Positions 7,240 to 16,953 of a stretch of DNA of 49,107 nucleotides are shown piece after piece (position 1 is the first letter of the stretch; each line of letters begins with the position of its first letter). Made by a program: the position numbers and the translations under genes. Source of the DNA: Prevotella sp. GTDB lineage: Bacteria > Bacteroidota > Bacteroidia > Bacteroidales > Bacteroidaceae. Below the pieces are notes generated by a model. That model ran no database searches. It saw only the letters and a program-made list of their open reading frames with translations, and was not told the origin of the DNA. Where the stretch lies: the NCBI GenBank assembly GCA_017474925.1, contig JAFVGN010000033.1, positions 1 through 49,107 on the forward strand, given 5' to 3'.

Positions 7240-7968
7240 TTATTCCTCTCTTAATATCTGTTCGATGGATTTGCAGATGGCATATTGACTTGCTGTCATG
7301 GAAACGTTTCTTCTTATCCTTGAAAGAGAAGAGGAAAGACAACTTGAAGTTATGAATTTCTCTGTTCCATCCTTTTTGATACTGGTTAAGAAGCGACCTT
7401 CTCCCATGACATATTGCCAATTATTGTTTATCAAATGGTATTGAGCCATAGCGTCAAACAGTACGGCTACATTACGTACATTCTTTACACGGATAGATGC
7501 GTCCAAGTCGCACTTGAATAGGCGACACAACTCGCTACGCACATCACTGTTGTCGGCAAAATCAAATATGTCGTGACTTTGGACAAGTTCTACCAACAAA
7601 TCCATCTGTCTGTCTGACAATTGGCATCCCAAAGTGAGGATGGACGATTTCTTTCGGGTAAGGATTGGCAGACCAGTACCCACATGTTGAAGAAACAACT
7701 CAATAAGTTCCTGCTTGGAATAATCTTCTTTTTTCTTGATTATTGACACACACTTAGAGTCTCTAAACAAAGTACCAATAATGCCAATTGCCATCTGTCG
7801 CGAGTTCTTACAACGTGCACAATCACAGTCAATATATTGGTGACTGCGCTCAAATAGTTCTATGAAGTACTCTGTCTTCATATGATTCTTTTCAGCTTGA
7901 AGATACCAACTTCTTGCGATCTCAAACAACTCATACAGTTCTCTGTAGAAGTCTTCTGTACACTCCAC
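7240..7968 (-). CDS. uncharacterised mobile-element protein
   Basis: 242 residues from a GTG codon; no ATG start is visible at this end and the true start is uncertain. Features seen are a Cys-rich motif CDCARCKNSR (about residues 53-62) that could bind metal, a hydrophilic helical middle, and a C-terminal part with basic helices (SLSRIRRNVSMTASQYAICKSIEQIL). I do not recognise the family. Its place between the integrase and the HTH regulators is where Bacteroidales elements often carry regulators of excision, but nothing in the protein proves such a role. Confidence 0.5.
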   Translation of the reverse strand: MECTEDFYRELYELFEIARSWYLQAEKNHMKTEYFIELFERSHQYIDCDCARCKNSRQMAIGIIGTLFRDSKCVSIIKKKEDYSKQELIELFLQHVGTGLPILTRKKSSILTLGCQLSDRQMDLLVELVQSHDIFDFADNSDVRSELCRLFKCDLDASIRVKNVRNVAVLFDAMAQYHLINNNWQYVMGEGRFLTSIKKDGTEKFITSSCLSSSLSRIRRNVSMTASQYAICKSIEQILREE

Positions 7969-8134
7969 ATGTTTGTGGACACGCTTGCTCTCTTCAAAAA
8001 GAGAGAAGCCAAAAAAGGCTGTCTTTTTTCATTTTTATCTGTTTATTGTTATAAATGTTTGGTTTCCACGAAAGGTTAAAGTGCCAAAACAATAGCATCA
8101 TTACATAGAATGTTGAAAATGAAAGGCACTAAAA

Positions 8135-8172
8135 ACCACCTGTACAATAAAGGACTTATTGATACAAGTGGT
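8135..8172 (-). terminator. imperfect stem-loop downstream of the integrase
   Basis: CCACCTGTACAATAA (8136-8150) pairs with TTATTGATACAAGTGG (8156-8171) with one mismatch and one bulge around a 5-base loop. It lies about 35 bases past the integrase stop. It lacks a strong T-run, so it may be an mRNA-stabilising hairpin or a recombination-related site rather than a simple terminator. The remaining gap 7969-8204 also contains two short hairpins (CTCTCTT/AAGAGAG and AGCC/GGCT around 7989-8021). Confidence 0.45.
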
Positions 8173-8204
8173 CTTCTATACTAAGTGCTTACAAATGATA
8201 ATCA

Positions 8205-9452
8205 CTATTCATCTATGTCCAACTTAAAAGCTTCTGTAGCTTCATCTTTCTTCTTGTCAATTACTTTTGCGTAGATTTGCGTGGTTTTTACATTGGTATG
8301 CCCTAACATTTTGCTTACGGTATATATGTCTGTACCGTTAGCCAATTGTAACGTTGCATAGGTGTGGCGGAAGCAATGAAAGGTGATGTGCTTGGTAATC
8401 CCTGATGCTTTTACCCACCGTTCCAAAGGCCTAGATATCCATGAAGGGTCAGGCAGTCCGGCAAACACCAACAGTTCTCCGTCTTTCTTGCGCTCACCGC
8501 AAAGCTTGTATGCCTGTGGCGATATAGGCATGTATTCAACGCCCTTAGTCTTCTGCTGAGTGAAATTGAGACGGTACCCACCATTGTATTCTTCAACCTC
8601 TGACCATTTAAGCTTTTGAATATCGCTATGTCGCATTCCTGTCAGTGCAGAGAACAAGGCTGCCCGTTTTAGTATATCATCACACGGAGTCTTTGCCAAT
8701 ATATTAAGTTCTTCCAGTGACAGATACTCTCTTCGAGCACTCTGAAACATGATATTTTTAGCCTTGGCAGCAATATCACAATTCAGATAGCCATCCACGA
8801 AAGCTTGTTTGAGTGCCGCCTTGAAGATAGAGAAGTACGTCGATGCCGTATTCCTTGAAATAGTTCCTTTCTTAGAACCACCCTGCGGTGCCTTTATCAA
8901 GAAGGAACGGAATGCCTCAATATACTTCATGTCAATCTGCGAGAACTGTATGTAGTCACACTTGGCAAACATTGACAACAGTGTGTGCAATCTGCGCCAG
9001 TTGACAACTATCGATTCTGACGCAGTTTCCTCTCTTTCTTTGATTAACTTCTCAATATACTCCAGAACATTGCATTTTGAGCGTTCGCTTTGTTCTGCCA
9101 TTTCCATTTGCTGGTCAGTAAAGAGAGCCATGTTGTCGTACTCTTTTTGACGCAGGACTCGAACGCCATCCGCATAAAGGCAAGTTTCCATATCTTGCTT
9201 GGATTTACACTGAATAACGCCATTGTCATCTCGCTTGGGCTTGTACTTTATTCTACCAGCAACGGCTCGCTCGCTTCGTCGTTTATCCCATATAGGGGTA
9301 GTAATAGACCTCCTGAGATATTCACGCACTCGTTTGGGTTTGTCATTTCCCGTCTCATAAACAGGATAAGCTTCAAGATAGATGAACCACTCATCTCTCC
9401 ACTCACTTTTCTTTAATTTGACGGAGACTTTAGTATAATCTAATCTTTTCAT
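8205..9452 (-). CDS. int: tyrosine recombinase (integrase)
   Basis: 415 residues, the usual length for Bacteroidales element integrases. The N-terminal region (about 1-100) is an arm-binding type domain (WFIYLEAYPVYETG, RREYL-like patches), followed by a SAM-like core-binding domain (about 128-225). The catalytic domain shows the family residues: Arg in ALTGMRHSDI (about 270), the box HCFRHTYATL (about 355-364), LGHTNVKTTQIYAKV with His and the nucleophile Tyr (about 383-397). It should catalyse integration and excision through a covalent Tyr-DNA intermediate. It overlaps the upstream zinc-ribbon/HTH gene by four bases and is the outermost recombinase next to dnaK, so the element end is close by. 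Confidence 0.93.
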   Translation of the reverse strand: MKRLDYTKVSVKLKKSEWRDEWFIYLEAYPVYETGNDKPKRVREYLRRSITTPIWDKRRSERAVAGRIKYKPKRDDNGVIQCKSKQDMETCLYADGVRVLRQKEYDNMALFTDQQMEMAEQSERSKCNVLEYIEKLIKEREETASESIVVNWRRLHTLLSMFAKCDYIQFSQIDMKYIEAFRSFLIKAPQGGSKKGTISRNTASTYFSIFKAALKQAFVDGYLNCDIAAKAKNIMFQSARREYLSLEELNILAKTPCDDILKRAALFSALTGMRHSDIQKLKWSEVEEYNGGYRLNFTQQKTKGVEYMPISPQAYKLCGERKKDGELLVFAGLPDPSWISRPLERWVKASGITKHITFHCFRHTYATLQLANGTDIYTVSKMLGHTNVKTTQIYAKVIDKKKDEATEAFKLDIDE

Positions 9453-10015
9453 AATGGTTTTATATCTTTATAAAGTTTGTCTATTGATTCCTTGTGAGCA
9501 TACACATAATTACCGATTTGCCGGGTCGGTATTGAGTATTTTCGTATATGAGCATACACGGTGCTGTCATCCAGATGAAATTTCTTGGAAATCTCACCTA
9601 TTGTATAGCAATCCTCTGGTTCCATGCGGTACATGGTAACTGGTTTCCTTGGCTTGGTGTCAAGCGGAGACTGTCTTAACGGAAACAGATTCATTAGTTC
9701 TCCTTTGCATACAAGTCGTATTCCTTTCTCTGGCTCAATGAAGGAAATCTTTTTCATGTAGATGAGCCTATAAATGGTTGAGCGGCTTGCACCAAACATA
9801 GCATACGCTTCCGTTATGCTGATATACTCTTTAGACTTGGGCATATTGCTTACAATCTTGTCCAGTTCAAGTTGGCGTTTTTCTTCATCATGCTTACGCT
9901 TCCACGCCACCTTGGAGCATTTGGGTGAACAATACCAGGACTCCAAAGTCCTTGCGAAGAACTCTTCTCCGCACACAGGACATTTCCGTACTATCTTATA
10001 CTTTGCTACTGCCAT
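9449..10015 (-). CDS. zinc-ribbon and double HTH protein coupled to the integrase
   Basis: 188 residues. The N-terminus has four cysteines in a ribbon-like arrangement (KCPVCGEEF, WYCSPKC; residues about 12-36). Two excisionase-type HTH segments follow: YISITEAYAMFGASRSTIYR (about 65-84) and CYTIGEISKKFHLDDSTVYA (about 136-155), each with a short wing. It is the last element gene before the chromosome and is translationally coupled to the integrase (four-base overlap). It likely controls integrase expression or acts as a directionality factor. The double-HTH plus zinc-ribbon build is seen directly; the function is inferred. Confidence 0.72.
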   Translation of the reverse strand: MAVAKYKIVRKCPVCGEEFFARTLESWYCSPKCSKVAWKRKHDEEKRQLELDKIVSNMPKSKEYISITEAYAMFGASRSTIYRLIYMKKISFIEPEKGIRLVCKGELMNLFPLRQSPLDTKPRKPVTMYRMEPEDCYTIGEISKKFHLDDSTVYAHIRKYSIPTRQIGNYVYAHKESIDKLYKDIKPL

Positions 10016-10140
10016 AATTCATTCATTTTGTAGTTCTTAATATCTATTCTTCTCATCATATCTACTTTTTCTTACAGGTACAAATAAGGTACAGATGTTT
10101 ATAATAATAACGCAAAGATAGCAATATTATTGTGTACGGC
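10016..10140. other. probable element-chromosome junction (attachment site region)
   Basis: This A/T-rich stretch lies between the integrase-coupled gene and the dnaK terminator. Since dnaK and its terminator look intact, integration occurred downstream of dnaK. The exact crossover cannot be fixed, because the other end of the element is not in the window and no tRNA gene is present here. Confidence 0.45.
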
Positions 10141-10182
10141 CAAAAACAAGAAAAGCGTGTAACTCATTGAGCTACACGCTTT
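10141..10182 (-). terminator. rho-independent terminator of dnaK
   Basis: On the minus strand AAAGCGTGTA and TACACGCTTT form a strong 10-bp stem with an inner CTCA/TGAG pairing, followed by TTCTTGTTTTTG. It lies about 35 bases past the dnaK stop. Confidence 0.85.
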
Positions 10183-10216
10183 CCATTTGATATTGTATTC
10201 TTATTTCTCTATGTGC

Positions 10217-12133
10217 TTATTTCACCTCCTCAAAGTCAGCGTCTTGGATGTTGTCATCCTTTGGGGCTTGTTGCTGCTGAGCCTGCTGCTGACCAGCGAA
10301 GGGGTTGTCCTGTCCGGGCTGCTGGGCACCAGCGCCTTGATACATCTGCTGTGAGGCAGTCTGCCAAGCCTGATTGAGGGCAGCCATAGCTGTGTCGATG
10401 GCATTGATGTCGCCTGACTTATGAGCATCTTTCAGCTGTTGCAAAGCCTGTTCGATAGCGGGCTTGTGCTGGGCAGGAATCTTGTCGCCAATTTCCTTCA
10501 GCTGGTTTTCTGTCTGGAAAATCATAGAGTCAGCCTGATTCATCTTGTCTACACGCTCGCGCTCACGCTTATCAGCTTCTGCGTTCTGCTCTGCCTCTGC
10601 CTTCATGCGGTTGATCTCGTCCTGTGACAGACCAGATGAAGCTTCGATACGGATGGCCTGTTCCTTGCCTGTAGCCTTATCCTTGGCGCTGACTTTCAGG
10701 ATACCGTTGGCATCGATGTCGAAGGTTACTTCAATCTGAGGAATACCACGACGTGCAGGGGCAATACCTGTCAGGTTGAACTGTCCGATGGATTTGTTCT
10801 GTGCGGCCATTGGACGCTCGCCTTGTAGCACGTGGATTGTTACCTCAGTCTGATTGTCGGCAGCAGTAGAGAACACTTCGCTCTTCTTGCAAGGAATGGT
10901 TGTGTTAGACTCAATCAGCTTCGTCATTACACCGCCCATGGTCTCAATACCAAGTGTCAGCGGAGTTACGTCGAGCAGCACGATGTCGCCTACGCCACCT
11001 TCCTTGTTCAGGATGGCACCCTGGATAGAGGCACCTACAGCTACGACCTCGTCAGGGTTGACACCTTTCGAAGGCTCCTTGCCGAAGTAGTTCTTGACAA
11101 GTGTCTGAACAGCAGGAATACGGCTTGAACCGCCAACGAGGATGACCTCGTCAATGTCAGAGGTTGACAGTTTGGCATCAGCAATGGCTTTCTGGCATGG
11201 AGCGAGACAAGCTTGGATAAGATCATGAGCCAACTGCTCGAACTTTGCACGGGTCAGCGTCTTCACCAAGTGCTTGGGAATACCGCCTACGGGCATGATG
11301 TAGGGCAGGTTGATTTCTGTGCTGGTGCTTGAAGACAGCTCAATCTTAGCTTTCTCGGCAGCCTCCTTCAGACGCTGCATAGCCATTGGGTCAGACTTCA
11401 GGTCGGCACCCTCGTCGTTGCGGAACTCCTGTACGAGCCAGTCGATGATTACCTGGTCGAAGTCGTCACCACCGAGGTGTGTGTCACCGTTAGTCGAAAG
11501 TACTTCGAACACACCACCGCCAAACTCAAGGATAGAGATATCGAATGTACCGCCACCCAGATCGAAGACAGCAATCTTCATGTCCTTGTTGGCTTTGTCG
11601 ACACCGTAGGCCAGAGCTGCAGCTGTAGGCTCGTTGACAATACGGCGTACGTTAAGACCAGCAATCTGTCCTGCCTCCTTGGTGGCCTGACGCTGAGAGT
11701 CAGAGAAGTAAGCGGGTACGGTAATAACAGCGTCAGTTACTTCCTGTCCCAGATAGTCCTCGGCAGTCTTCTTCATTTTCTGAAGCACCATGGCAGAAAT
11801 CTCCTGCGGGGTGTACTTGCGTCCGTCAATGTCGACACGAGGATAGCCTCCTTCGTTTACTACTAAATAAGGTACGCGCGAAATTTCTTTCTCCGTCTGC
11901 TGCCAGTTCTCGCCCATGAAACGTTTAATAGAGTAAACGGTTTTCTTGGGGTTGGTGATGGCCTGACGCTTGGCGGGATCGCCAATTTTGCGCTCACCGT
12001 TTTCTACAAAGCCAACGACAGAAGGCGTTGTACGCTTACCTTCGCTATTGGCGATTACTACCGGCTCGTTACCTTCGAATACGGCAACGCAGCTGTTTGT
12101 TGTTCCTAAGTCGATTCCAATAATCTTTCCCAT
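10217..12133 (-). CDS. dnaK: molecular chaperone DnaK (Hsp70)
   Basis: 638 residues, full family length. The N-terminus [13 protein letters not shown] is the phosphate-1 loop of the Hsp70 ATPase domain, followed by [15 protein letters not shown], the second phosphate loop [13 protein letters not shown] (about 190-202) and the adenosine motif [11 protein letters not shown]. The substrate-binding domain contains [14 protein letters not shown], and the C-terminal lid ends in a Gln-rich stretch and DADFEEVK. It folds client proteins in the cytoplasm in an ATP cycle driven by DnaJ and GrpE, neither of which is encoded here. It appears monocistronic, with its own terminator. No clear consensus promoter was found; the best candidate -7 (TATCTTGT, near 12193-12200) has mismatches. 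Confidence 0.98.
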   Translation of the reverse strand: MGKIIGIDLGTTNSCVAVFEGNEPVVIANSEGKRTTPSVVGFVENGERKIGDPAKRQAITNPKKTVYSIKRFMGENWQQTEKEISRVPYLVVNEGGYPRVDIDGRKYTPQEISAMVLQKMKKTAEDYLGQEVTDAVITVPAYFSDSQRQATKEAGQIAGLNVRRIVNEPTAAALAYGVDKANKDMKIAVFDLGGGTFDISILEFGGGVFEVLSTNGDTHLGGDDFDQVIIDWLVQEFRNDEGADLKSDPMAMQRLKEAAEKAKIELSSSTSTEINLPYIMPVGGIPKHLVKTLTRAKFEQLAHDLIQACLAPCQKAIADAKLSTSDIDEVILVGGSSRIPAVQTLVKNYFGKEPSKGVNPDEVVAVGASIQGAILNKEGGVGDIVLLDVTPLTLGIETMGGVMTKLIESNTTIPCKKSEVFSTAADNQTEVTIHVLQGERPMAAQNKSIGQFNLTGIAPARRGIPQIEVTFDIDANGILKVSAKDKATGKEQAIRIEASSGLSQDEINRMKAEAEQNAEADKRERERVDKMNQADSMIFQTENQLKEIGDKIPAQHKPAIEQALQQLKDAHKSGDINAIDTAMAALNQAWQTASQQMYQGAGAQQPGQDNPFAGQQQAQQQQAPKDDNIQDADFEEVK

Positions 12134-12322
12134 AGTTGTATTTTTTTTAATTGTTAATAATCACTTTTGTTGAAAGTCCATATTAGGACACTGACAAGAT
12201 AGCAAAGCATGTGCCAAAAACAATTATTGCATAGATAGGTGTGACATTTTGGCATAAGTATTAAAAGTTTTTTCGCCTTAGACTATATCGAAGATGCTTT
12301 TGCTCGAAAAAATGCAAAATTA

Positions 12323-12354
12323 TTTGCTTTTTTGCTTGCTAATTTGTATCTTTG
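12323..12354 (+). promoter_or_regulatory. consensus promoter of the 12387 gene
   Basis: TTTG (12323-12326), a 20-base spacer and TATCTTTG (12347-12354) match the Bacteroidetes primary sigma-factor promoter. Transcription would start near 12361, giving a leader of about 26 bases before ATG 12387. The frame is open upstream to 12294, but that would place the promoter inside the gene. Confidence 0.8.
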
Positions 12355-12386
12355 CAGCATCAAATCGATTAATAGTGATTATCATC

Positions 12387-13790
12387 ATGATGAAGAAAAC
12401 GATTTTACTGGCAGCAATGGCACTTGCAGTGCTGAATGCCTCGGCTCAGGACAATCCATACATTGTCAAGACGAAAAATGTGAAAAAGACTGATATCAAG
12501 TCGACTGCGACCTCTGACGGATTTGATTCCAAGAGCACAGAACCTAAGGATTTCCTAGGTAAGAATTTCCGTTATTACAGTCTGTGTGACTGGCAGGATG
12601 GCATGCGATTTATGGTGATGCCTGAAAAGTACGACCTTTTGGTGAATACTTTCCATGATGCCGTTTCGAAAAATGAGGTAAGCAGTGCCCGTCTGCGTTA
12701 TAGTATCATGGTGTACAAAGGTCATGAAGATATGCCCAATGGGCGTGTCCACGTTAATTTTTATTGTGAAACAGACGGCAAACGCTATTATTACGAGTTG
12801 CCAAATGGTATGTTTGACGACTATTGCATGGGCAAGTTAGGCGTTCCGACACTGGCTTATCTGGGCGATGTTGACAAAGCCAAGGAACTGCTACTGGACA
12901 AGTCGCTGATTACGCGAACAGAGTATTTCCGTATTGACACGGAATACGATGGTGAAGGATATCAGGAGGTAAAGTATCCTAAGAACAAGCTTGTCACGGT
13001 AAAGGCTGTCGGTGTAGGAACCCGTTCTTTTCCTGTAAAGATTATCGTTGAGGATGAAAATGGTGAACAGTTCTTTCAGAATGTAGCCATGAGTAAAACT
13101 AATAGCGGATTGCGTGATGATGAGTTTGACTTGGACAATGCCAAGTATCTCTTTGCGGGCTCTTTTGAATTTACAGGTGGCGAAATGGCAGTGTCGGCTG
13201 ATATCGGAAGTTATCTGAATAAAGTTGTTTATACCAAATATCAGTCGATGATGAGTTCCAAAGGTTCAGGTAAGGCGCGCGATGTGGTAGTACCTCGTTA
13301 CACGGGCTTTATTATTGATGCGATTGTTGGCGACAAGAATAACCCTGGCTTCTATGCTTTGACACTGCGTGAGTCAGAGTCGCGTCGTATATACTATAAG
13401 GATGTAACTTTCAGGGATGATGTGCCTAATGCCACAAAAGAAGATTTCTTTGGCTATCTCTTCGGTATGGGTGAGGGTATGTCACGTAATACGACTTTGG
13501 AAACTCGTACCGCTATCCGCGAAGGACGCGTTATTCCTGGCATGACGATGGAGGAGGTTGAGATGGCTGTTGGTGTTTCTTCTTCACAGATCACTACCAG
13601 TGATGGTGTTACGGAGTGGATGTATCCCCGTTCCAACAGCGTACTTGTTGTGCAGTTCGATAAAGAAGGTATCGTAACGAAGGCTGGTGCCCGTCGTGCT
13701 ACCTCGACCTCATCGAACTCAGCCAGGCGTATGGCTGAAAAAAATGCCAAAGGGCATCGTATATCTGGTAATGGAACTCCAGTACAATAA
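12387..13790 (+). CDS. secreted protein of unknown function
   Basis: 467 residues from the tandem ATGs at 12387/12390; the promoter at 12323-12354 rules out the longer frame. The signal peptide MMKKTILLAAMALAVLNASAQ ends in a typical Ala-x-Ala-Gln cleavage site. The mature protein has no recognised catalytic motif. Residues about 385-440 (VIPGMTMEEVEMAVG, WMYPRSNSVLVVQFDKEG) resemble the small SmpA/BamE-like or lipoprotein-type alpha-beta unit in which a G-M-T-x-x-E-V helix precedes a sheet. The C-terminus is basic and Ser/Arg-rich. Likely periplasmic or surface-exposed. It is monocistronic and shares a bidirectional terminator with recA. Confidence 0.75.
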   Translation: MMKKTILLAAMALAVLNASAQDNPYIVKTKNVKKTDIKSTATSDGFDSKSTEPKDFLGKNFRYYSLCDWQDGMRFMVMPEKYDLLVNTFHDAVSKNEVSSARLRYSIMVYKGHEDMPNGRVHVNFYCETDGKRYYYELPNGMFDDYCMGKLGVPTLAYLGDVDKAKELLLDKSLITRTEYFRIDTEYDGEGYQEVKYPKNKLVTVKAVGVGTRSFPVKIIVEDENGEQFFQNVAMSKTNSGLRDDEFDLDNAKYLFAGSFEFTGGEMAVSADIGSYLNKVVYTKYQSMMSSKGSGKARDVVVPRYTGFIIDAIVGDKNNPGFYALTLRESESRRIYYKDVTFRDDVPNATKEDFFGYLFGMGEGMSRNTTLETRTAIREGRVIPGMTMEEVEMAVGVSSSQITTSDGVTEWMYPRSNSVLVVQFDKEGIVTKAGARRATSTSSNSARRMAEKNAKGHRISGNGTPVQ

Positions 13791-13812
13791 GTGAAAAGTA
13801 AAAAGTAAAAAG

Positions 13813-13849
13813 AAAAAAGGTAGGAGACCGACTGGCTTCTACCTTTTTT
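13813..13849. terminator. bidirectional terminator between the 12387 gene and recA
   Basis: AAAAAAGGTAGGAG and CTTCTACCTTTTTT pair across a 9-base loop, giving a T-run on both strands between two convergent genes. Confidence 0.88.
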
Positions 13850-13866
13850 CTTTCTGGTATGTTTTG

Positions 13867-14892
13867 TTATTCCTTGTCGGAAATGGCTTCCATGATTTTA
13901 GCTTCCAACTCATCGCAGAGCTCTGGGTTGTCTTTCAGCAGTTGCTTGACAGCATCGCGCCCTTGTCCCAGTTTGGTGTCGCCGTATGAGAACCAGGAAC
14001 CGCTCTTCTTGATGATATTCAGCTCGGTGCCCAAATCGACGATTTCGCCAATCTTCGAGATTCCCTCGCCAAAAGTGATTTCGAATTCAGCCTTACGGAA
14101 TGGTGGAGCCACTTTGTTCTTGACAACTTTTACTCTCACAAGGTTGCCGATGACATTATCCCCATCCTTAATTGCCGATGACTTTCGGATGTCTAGACGG
14201 ACGCTGGCATAGAACTTCAGGGCATTACCTCCTGTTGTGGTTTCAGGATTGCCAAACATGACACCAATCTTTTCACGCAGTTGGTTGATGAAGATGCAGG
14301 TAGTGTTGGTCTTAGAGATGGTGGCAGTCAATTTGCGCAGTGCCTGACTCATCAGACGGGCATGCAAGCCTACGGCAGAGTCGCCCATGTCACCTTCAAT
14401 CTCTTTCTTGGGAGTCAAGGCTGCCACAGAGTCGACAACGAGAATGTCGATAGCCGACGAACGAATGAGCTGGTCGGCAATGTCCAAAGCCTGTTCTCCA
14501 TTATCAGGCTGGGAGATATAGAGGTTGTTCACGTCAACTCCTAGCTTTTCAGCATAGAAGCGGTCAAAGGCATGCTCTGCATCGATGAAGGCGGCAACGC
14601 CTCCTGATTTTTGTGCTTCTGCAATGGCATGGATAGCCAATGTCGTCTTACCGGAAGACTCTGGACCGTATATCTCGATGATTCTACCTCGTGGATATCC
14701 TCCAACACCCAGTGCAGCATTCAGCCCAATGGAACCAGTGGGAATCACGTCAACGTTATCAATATTTTCTTCACCCAGTTTCATGATACTACCCTTGCCA
14801 AAGTCCTTCTCTATCTTTGACAATGCTGCTTGCAGGGCTTTCATTTTTTCCTGTTGCGAGTTCTGTGCCTCGCCTTCTACTTTCTTAGCCAT
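13867..14892 (-). CDS. recA: recombinase A
   Basis: 341 residues, normal for the family. It shows the Walker A loop GPESSGKTT (about 72-80), the strand FIDAEHAFD, Walker [11 protein letters not shown] (about 145-154), the loop-1 region [17 protein letters not shown] and the polymer motif [21 protein letters not shown]. RecA forms filaments on single-stranded DNA, promotes strand exchange and triggers LexA-type cleavage. It follows the saccharopine-dehydrogenase-like gene by 38 bases, so read-through is possible, though an own promoter in the short gap cannot be excluded. Confidence 0.98.
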   Translation of the reverse strand: MAKKVEGEAQNSQQEKMKALQAALSKIEKDFGKGSIMKLGEENIDNVDVIPTGSIGLNAALGVGGYPRGRIIEIYGPESSGKTTLAIHAIAEAQKSGGVAAFIDAEHAFDRFYAEKLGVDVNNLYISQPDNGEQALDIADQLIRSSAIDILVVDSVAALTPKKEIEGDMGDSAVGLHARLMSQALRKLTATISKTNTTCIFINQLREKIGVMFGNPETTTGGNALKFYASVRLDIRKSSAIKDGDNVIGNLVRVKVVKNKVAPPFRKAEFEITFGEGISKIGEIVDLGTELNIIKKSGSWFSYGDTKLGQGRDAVKQLLKDNPELCDELEAKIMEAISDKE

Positions 14893-14930
14893 TTTTGTTA
14901 TTTGTATGATGTTAGTATAATGTTCAGTTC

Positions 14931-16181
14931 TTATAGTTCCAAATCACCGTCGTGAATCTCATGCCAGGGCAGTCCTTGTTTGTTGAGCTGTTCCATAAAG
15001 GGATCTGGGTCAAACTCCTCGACGTTGTAGACACCGGGCTTCTTCCATAGTCCTTTGCAGAACATCATGGCGCCAATCATGGCCGGCACGCCAGTAGTGT
15101 AGCTGACTCCCTGCATTCCCGTCTCTTCGTAGGCAGCACGGTGCGAACAGTTGTTGTAGACATAGTAGGTGTGTTGGTTGCCATCTTTGCCGATGCCACG
15201 TATGCGACAGCCGATAGAAGTCTCACCTTCGTAGTTCTCGCCCAGGTCTTGCGGGTTGGGCAGTACGGCCTTGAGGAATTGTAAGGGTACTATTTTCACC
15301 TTCACAGTCTTTCCGTCACCGTCTGCAAGTGGTGCTTCGTATTCTACCTCGTCGATACGACTCATTCCGATGTTCTGAATTACTTCAAGATGCTTGAGGT
15401 ATTGTTGGCCGAAGGTCATCCAAAAACGTGCTCGCTTGATGGTTGGGAAATTGATGACCAAAGACTCAATCTCTTCGTGGTGCAGCAGATAGCTGTCACG
15501 AGGCCCTATGTTAGGATAGGTCAAGTTTTTGTGAATCTCCAGGGGTTCGGTCTCTACCCATTGGCCATTTTCCCAATAAAGGCCTTTCTGGGTAATTTCG
15601 CGGATGTTGATTTCTGGGTTGAAATTGGTGGCAAAGGCCTTGTGGTGATCACCGGCATTGCAGTCGACGATGTCCAGATACTCAATGGCATCGAAGTGGT
15701 GTTTGGCTGCGTATGCTGTATAAATGCTGGTTACACCTGGGTCGAATCCGCAGCCGAGGATGGCTGTCAGGCCCGCTTCGCGGAAACGTTCACGATAGGC
15801 CCATTGCCATGAATACTCGAAGTGGGCTTCGTCCTTCGGCTCATAGTTAGCTGTGTCCAGGTAGGAGCAGCCGCAAGCAAGACAGGCCTCCATGATGGTC
15901 AGGTCCTGATAGGGTAGGGCCAGGTTGATGACCAGCTCTGGCTTGTAGTCATTAAACAGGGTTTTCAACTGTTCTACATCGTCTGCATCCACCTTTGCAG
16001 TAGAAAACTTGGGAAGTCCCCTGTCCTCCAGCTTCTTTTTAATAGCCTCTACAATAGCGTCGCACTTTTCCTTGCGACGACTTGCTATCATGAATTCTGT
16101 AAACACGTCAGCGTTCTGAGCAATCTTGAACGCTGCTACTGTTGCGACGCCTCCTGCGCCAATCATTAATACTCTTGCCAT
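14931..16181 (-). CDS. saccharopine dehydrogenase-family protein, probable carboxynorspermidine/carboxyspermidine synthase
   Basis: 416 residues. The N-terminal Rossmann fold starts [18 protein letters not shown] (residues about 4-21), a dinucleotide-binding Gly-rich loop. [25 protein letters not shown] and [14 protein letters not shown] follow the pattern of carboxynorspermidine dehydrogenases. In Bacteroidetes this enzyme reduces a Schiff base of aspartate semialdehyde and a diamine with NADPH, in the polyamine route that replaces S-adenosylmethionine-dependent spermidine synthesis. The partner decarboxylase is not in the window. Lysine-pathway saccharopine dehydrogenase is the main alternative, but the length and motifs favour the polyamine enzyme. 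Confidence 0.85.
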   Translation of the reverse strand: MARVLMIGAGGVATVAAFKIAQNADVFTEFMIASRRKEKCDAIVEAIKKKLEDRGLPKFSTAKVDADDVEQLKTLFNDYKPELVINLALPYQDLTIMEACLACGCSYLDTANYEPKDEAHFEYSWQWAYRERFREAGLTAILGCGFDPGVTSIYTAYAAKHHFDAIEYLDIVDCNAGDHHKAFATNFNPEINIREITQKGLYWENGQWVETEPLEIHKNLTYPNIGPRDSYLLHHEEIESLVINFPTIKRARFWMTFGQQYLKHLEVIQNIGMSRIDEVEYEAPLADGDGKTVKVKIVPLQFLKAVLPNPQDLGENYEGETSIGCRIRGIGKDGNQHTYYVYNNCSHRAAYEETGMQGVSYTTGVPAMIGAMMFCKGLWKKPGVYNVEEFDPDPFMEQLNKQGLPWHEIHDGDLEL

Positions 16182-16234
16182 AGCATTTTTAGATTTATGA
16201 TGTTTTTACTTTTTTCTTCGCTATTTTTCCCAGA

Positions 16235-16843
16235 CTACCGTGCTCCAACCAGCTCTTCCGAATGTATGCCCAGAGCGGCCATAAGCGAGTAGCCGAGTAT
16301 TTCCTGACGGAAGTTCTCGTGATGCTTGCAATTTAGTCCTCCTTCCATTGGCAGCATGGTCAGTATTGTGGCATGCTTGCCGTCACGGGTCTGACAGAGT
16401 ATCGCGCGAACCTTATTATATAATTGTTCTGCGTTAGGTACCGCAATGATTGTCTTAACTTCCTCGGCATTGCTTAGTACCTGTGTGGATTCGATAAACA
16501 ATTCGTCCATAGTCACCATGTCATTCACAGTAACGCAGCTGATGAGAAACTCGCCCAACTGACCTGTAAATGCTTTTCCGTCCAGTTCGGAATAATTGCT
16601 TGGCAGGAAATTGCCCATCTCCTGCTTTTGGTGCAGCAGCACTACCTGAATGGTGGCTGAAGAACCCTCTGAGGGACGCAGCCCTCCGTCCAGAGCCACG
16701 CATTCCAACCATTTTGCCATGTCAGCTTGGGGAATGCGCCGTCCTATCATACGTTCGAAGTTTACGATGAGGTCAAACGCAACATTATCAACGTAGTCGG
16801 CATCAACAAGGATGACATTTTCACTCCACTTTTGTTCTATCAT
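16235..16843 (-). CDS. conserved Bacteroidales protein of unknown function
   Basis: 202 residues. No signal peptide or membrane segment. The N-terminus (ENVILVDADYVDNVAFDLIVNFERMIGRRIP) looks like an alpha-beta start with acidic residues on a strand end. Further motifs are LPSNYSELDGKAF and a C-terminal GGLNCKHHENFRQEILGYSLM. I recall similar domain-of-unknown-function proteins in Bacteroidales but cannot name a role. A -7 box ends only five bases before the ATG, so the mRNA may have almost no leader. It precedes the dehydrogenase by 53 bases on the same strand and may share a transcript. Confidence 0.7.
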   Translation of the reverse strand: MIEQKWSENVILVDADYVDNVAFDLIVNFERMIGRRIPQADMAKWLECVALDGGLRPSEGSSATIQVVLLHQKQEMGNFLPSNYSELDGKAFTGQLGEFLISCVTVNDMVTMDELFIESTQVLSNAEEVKTIIAVPNAEQLYNKVRAILCQTRDGKHATILTMLPMEGGLNCKHHENFRQEILGYSLMAALGIHSEELVGAR

Positions 16844-16848
16844 ACCTG

Positions 16849-16856
16849 CAAAGGTA
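16849..16856 (-). promoter_or_regulatory. -7 promoter box, near-leaderless start of the 16235-16843 gene
   Basis: Minus-strand TACCTTTG matches TAnnTTTG and is followed by CAGGT and then the ATG. The -33 element is not clear. Confidence 0.5.
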
Positions 16857-16890
16857 CAAAATAATATTCAAGAATGGAAGAATAAAATGA

Positions 16891-16925
16891 AAAAAAATAA
16901 AAACCGTGCCCTCAAGAGGCACGGT
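16891..16925 (-). terminator. terminator of the 34-residue small gene
   Basis: On the minus strand ACCGTGCC and GGCACGGT (16903-16925) form a GC-rich stem extended by TC/GA pairs, followed by TTTTATTTTTTTT. It lies about 30 bases past the small gene's stop. Confidence 0.9.
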
Positions 16926-16953
16926 AGTGTGGTTGATTCTTTTAATTGGCTCC

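Noticed and set aside
69-8195. An 8-base match (CTTAGTAT on the minus strand) shared between the left edge (about 75) and the integrase downstream region (about 8180), as possible attachment-site cores.
   Set aside because: A single 8-mer match between two A/T-rich stretches is expected by chance, the flanks do not match, and the second copy is not at the element edge.
10141-10182. Strong palindrome near the element edge as an attachment site.
   Set aside because: On the minus strand it is followed by a T-rich run directly after dnaK, which is the signature of the dnaK terminator.
12555-13750. Minus-strand frames opposite the 12387 gene.
   Set aside because: They are antisense shadows with biased composition and no start signals.
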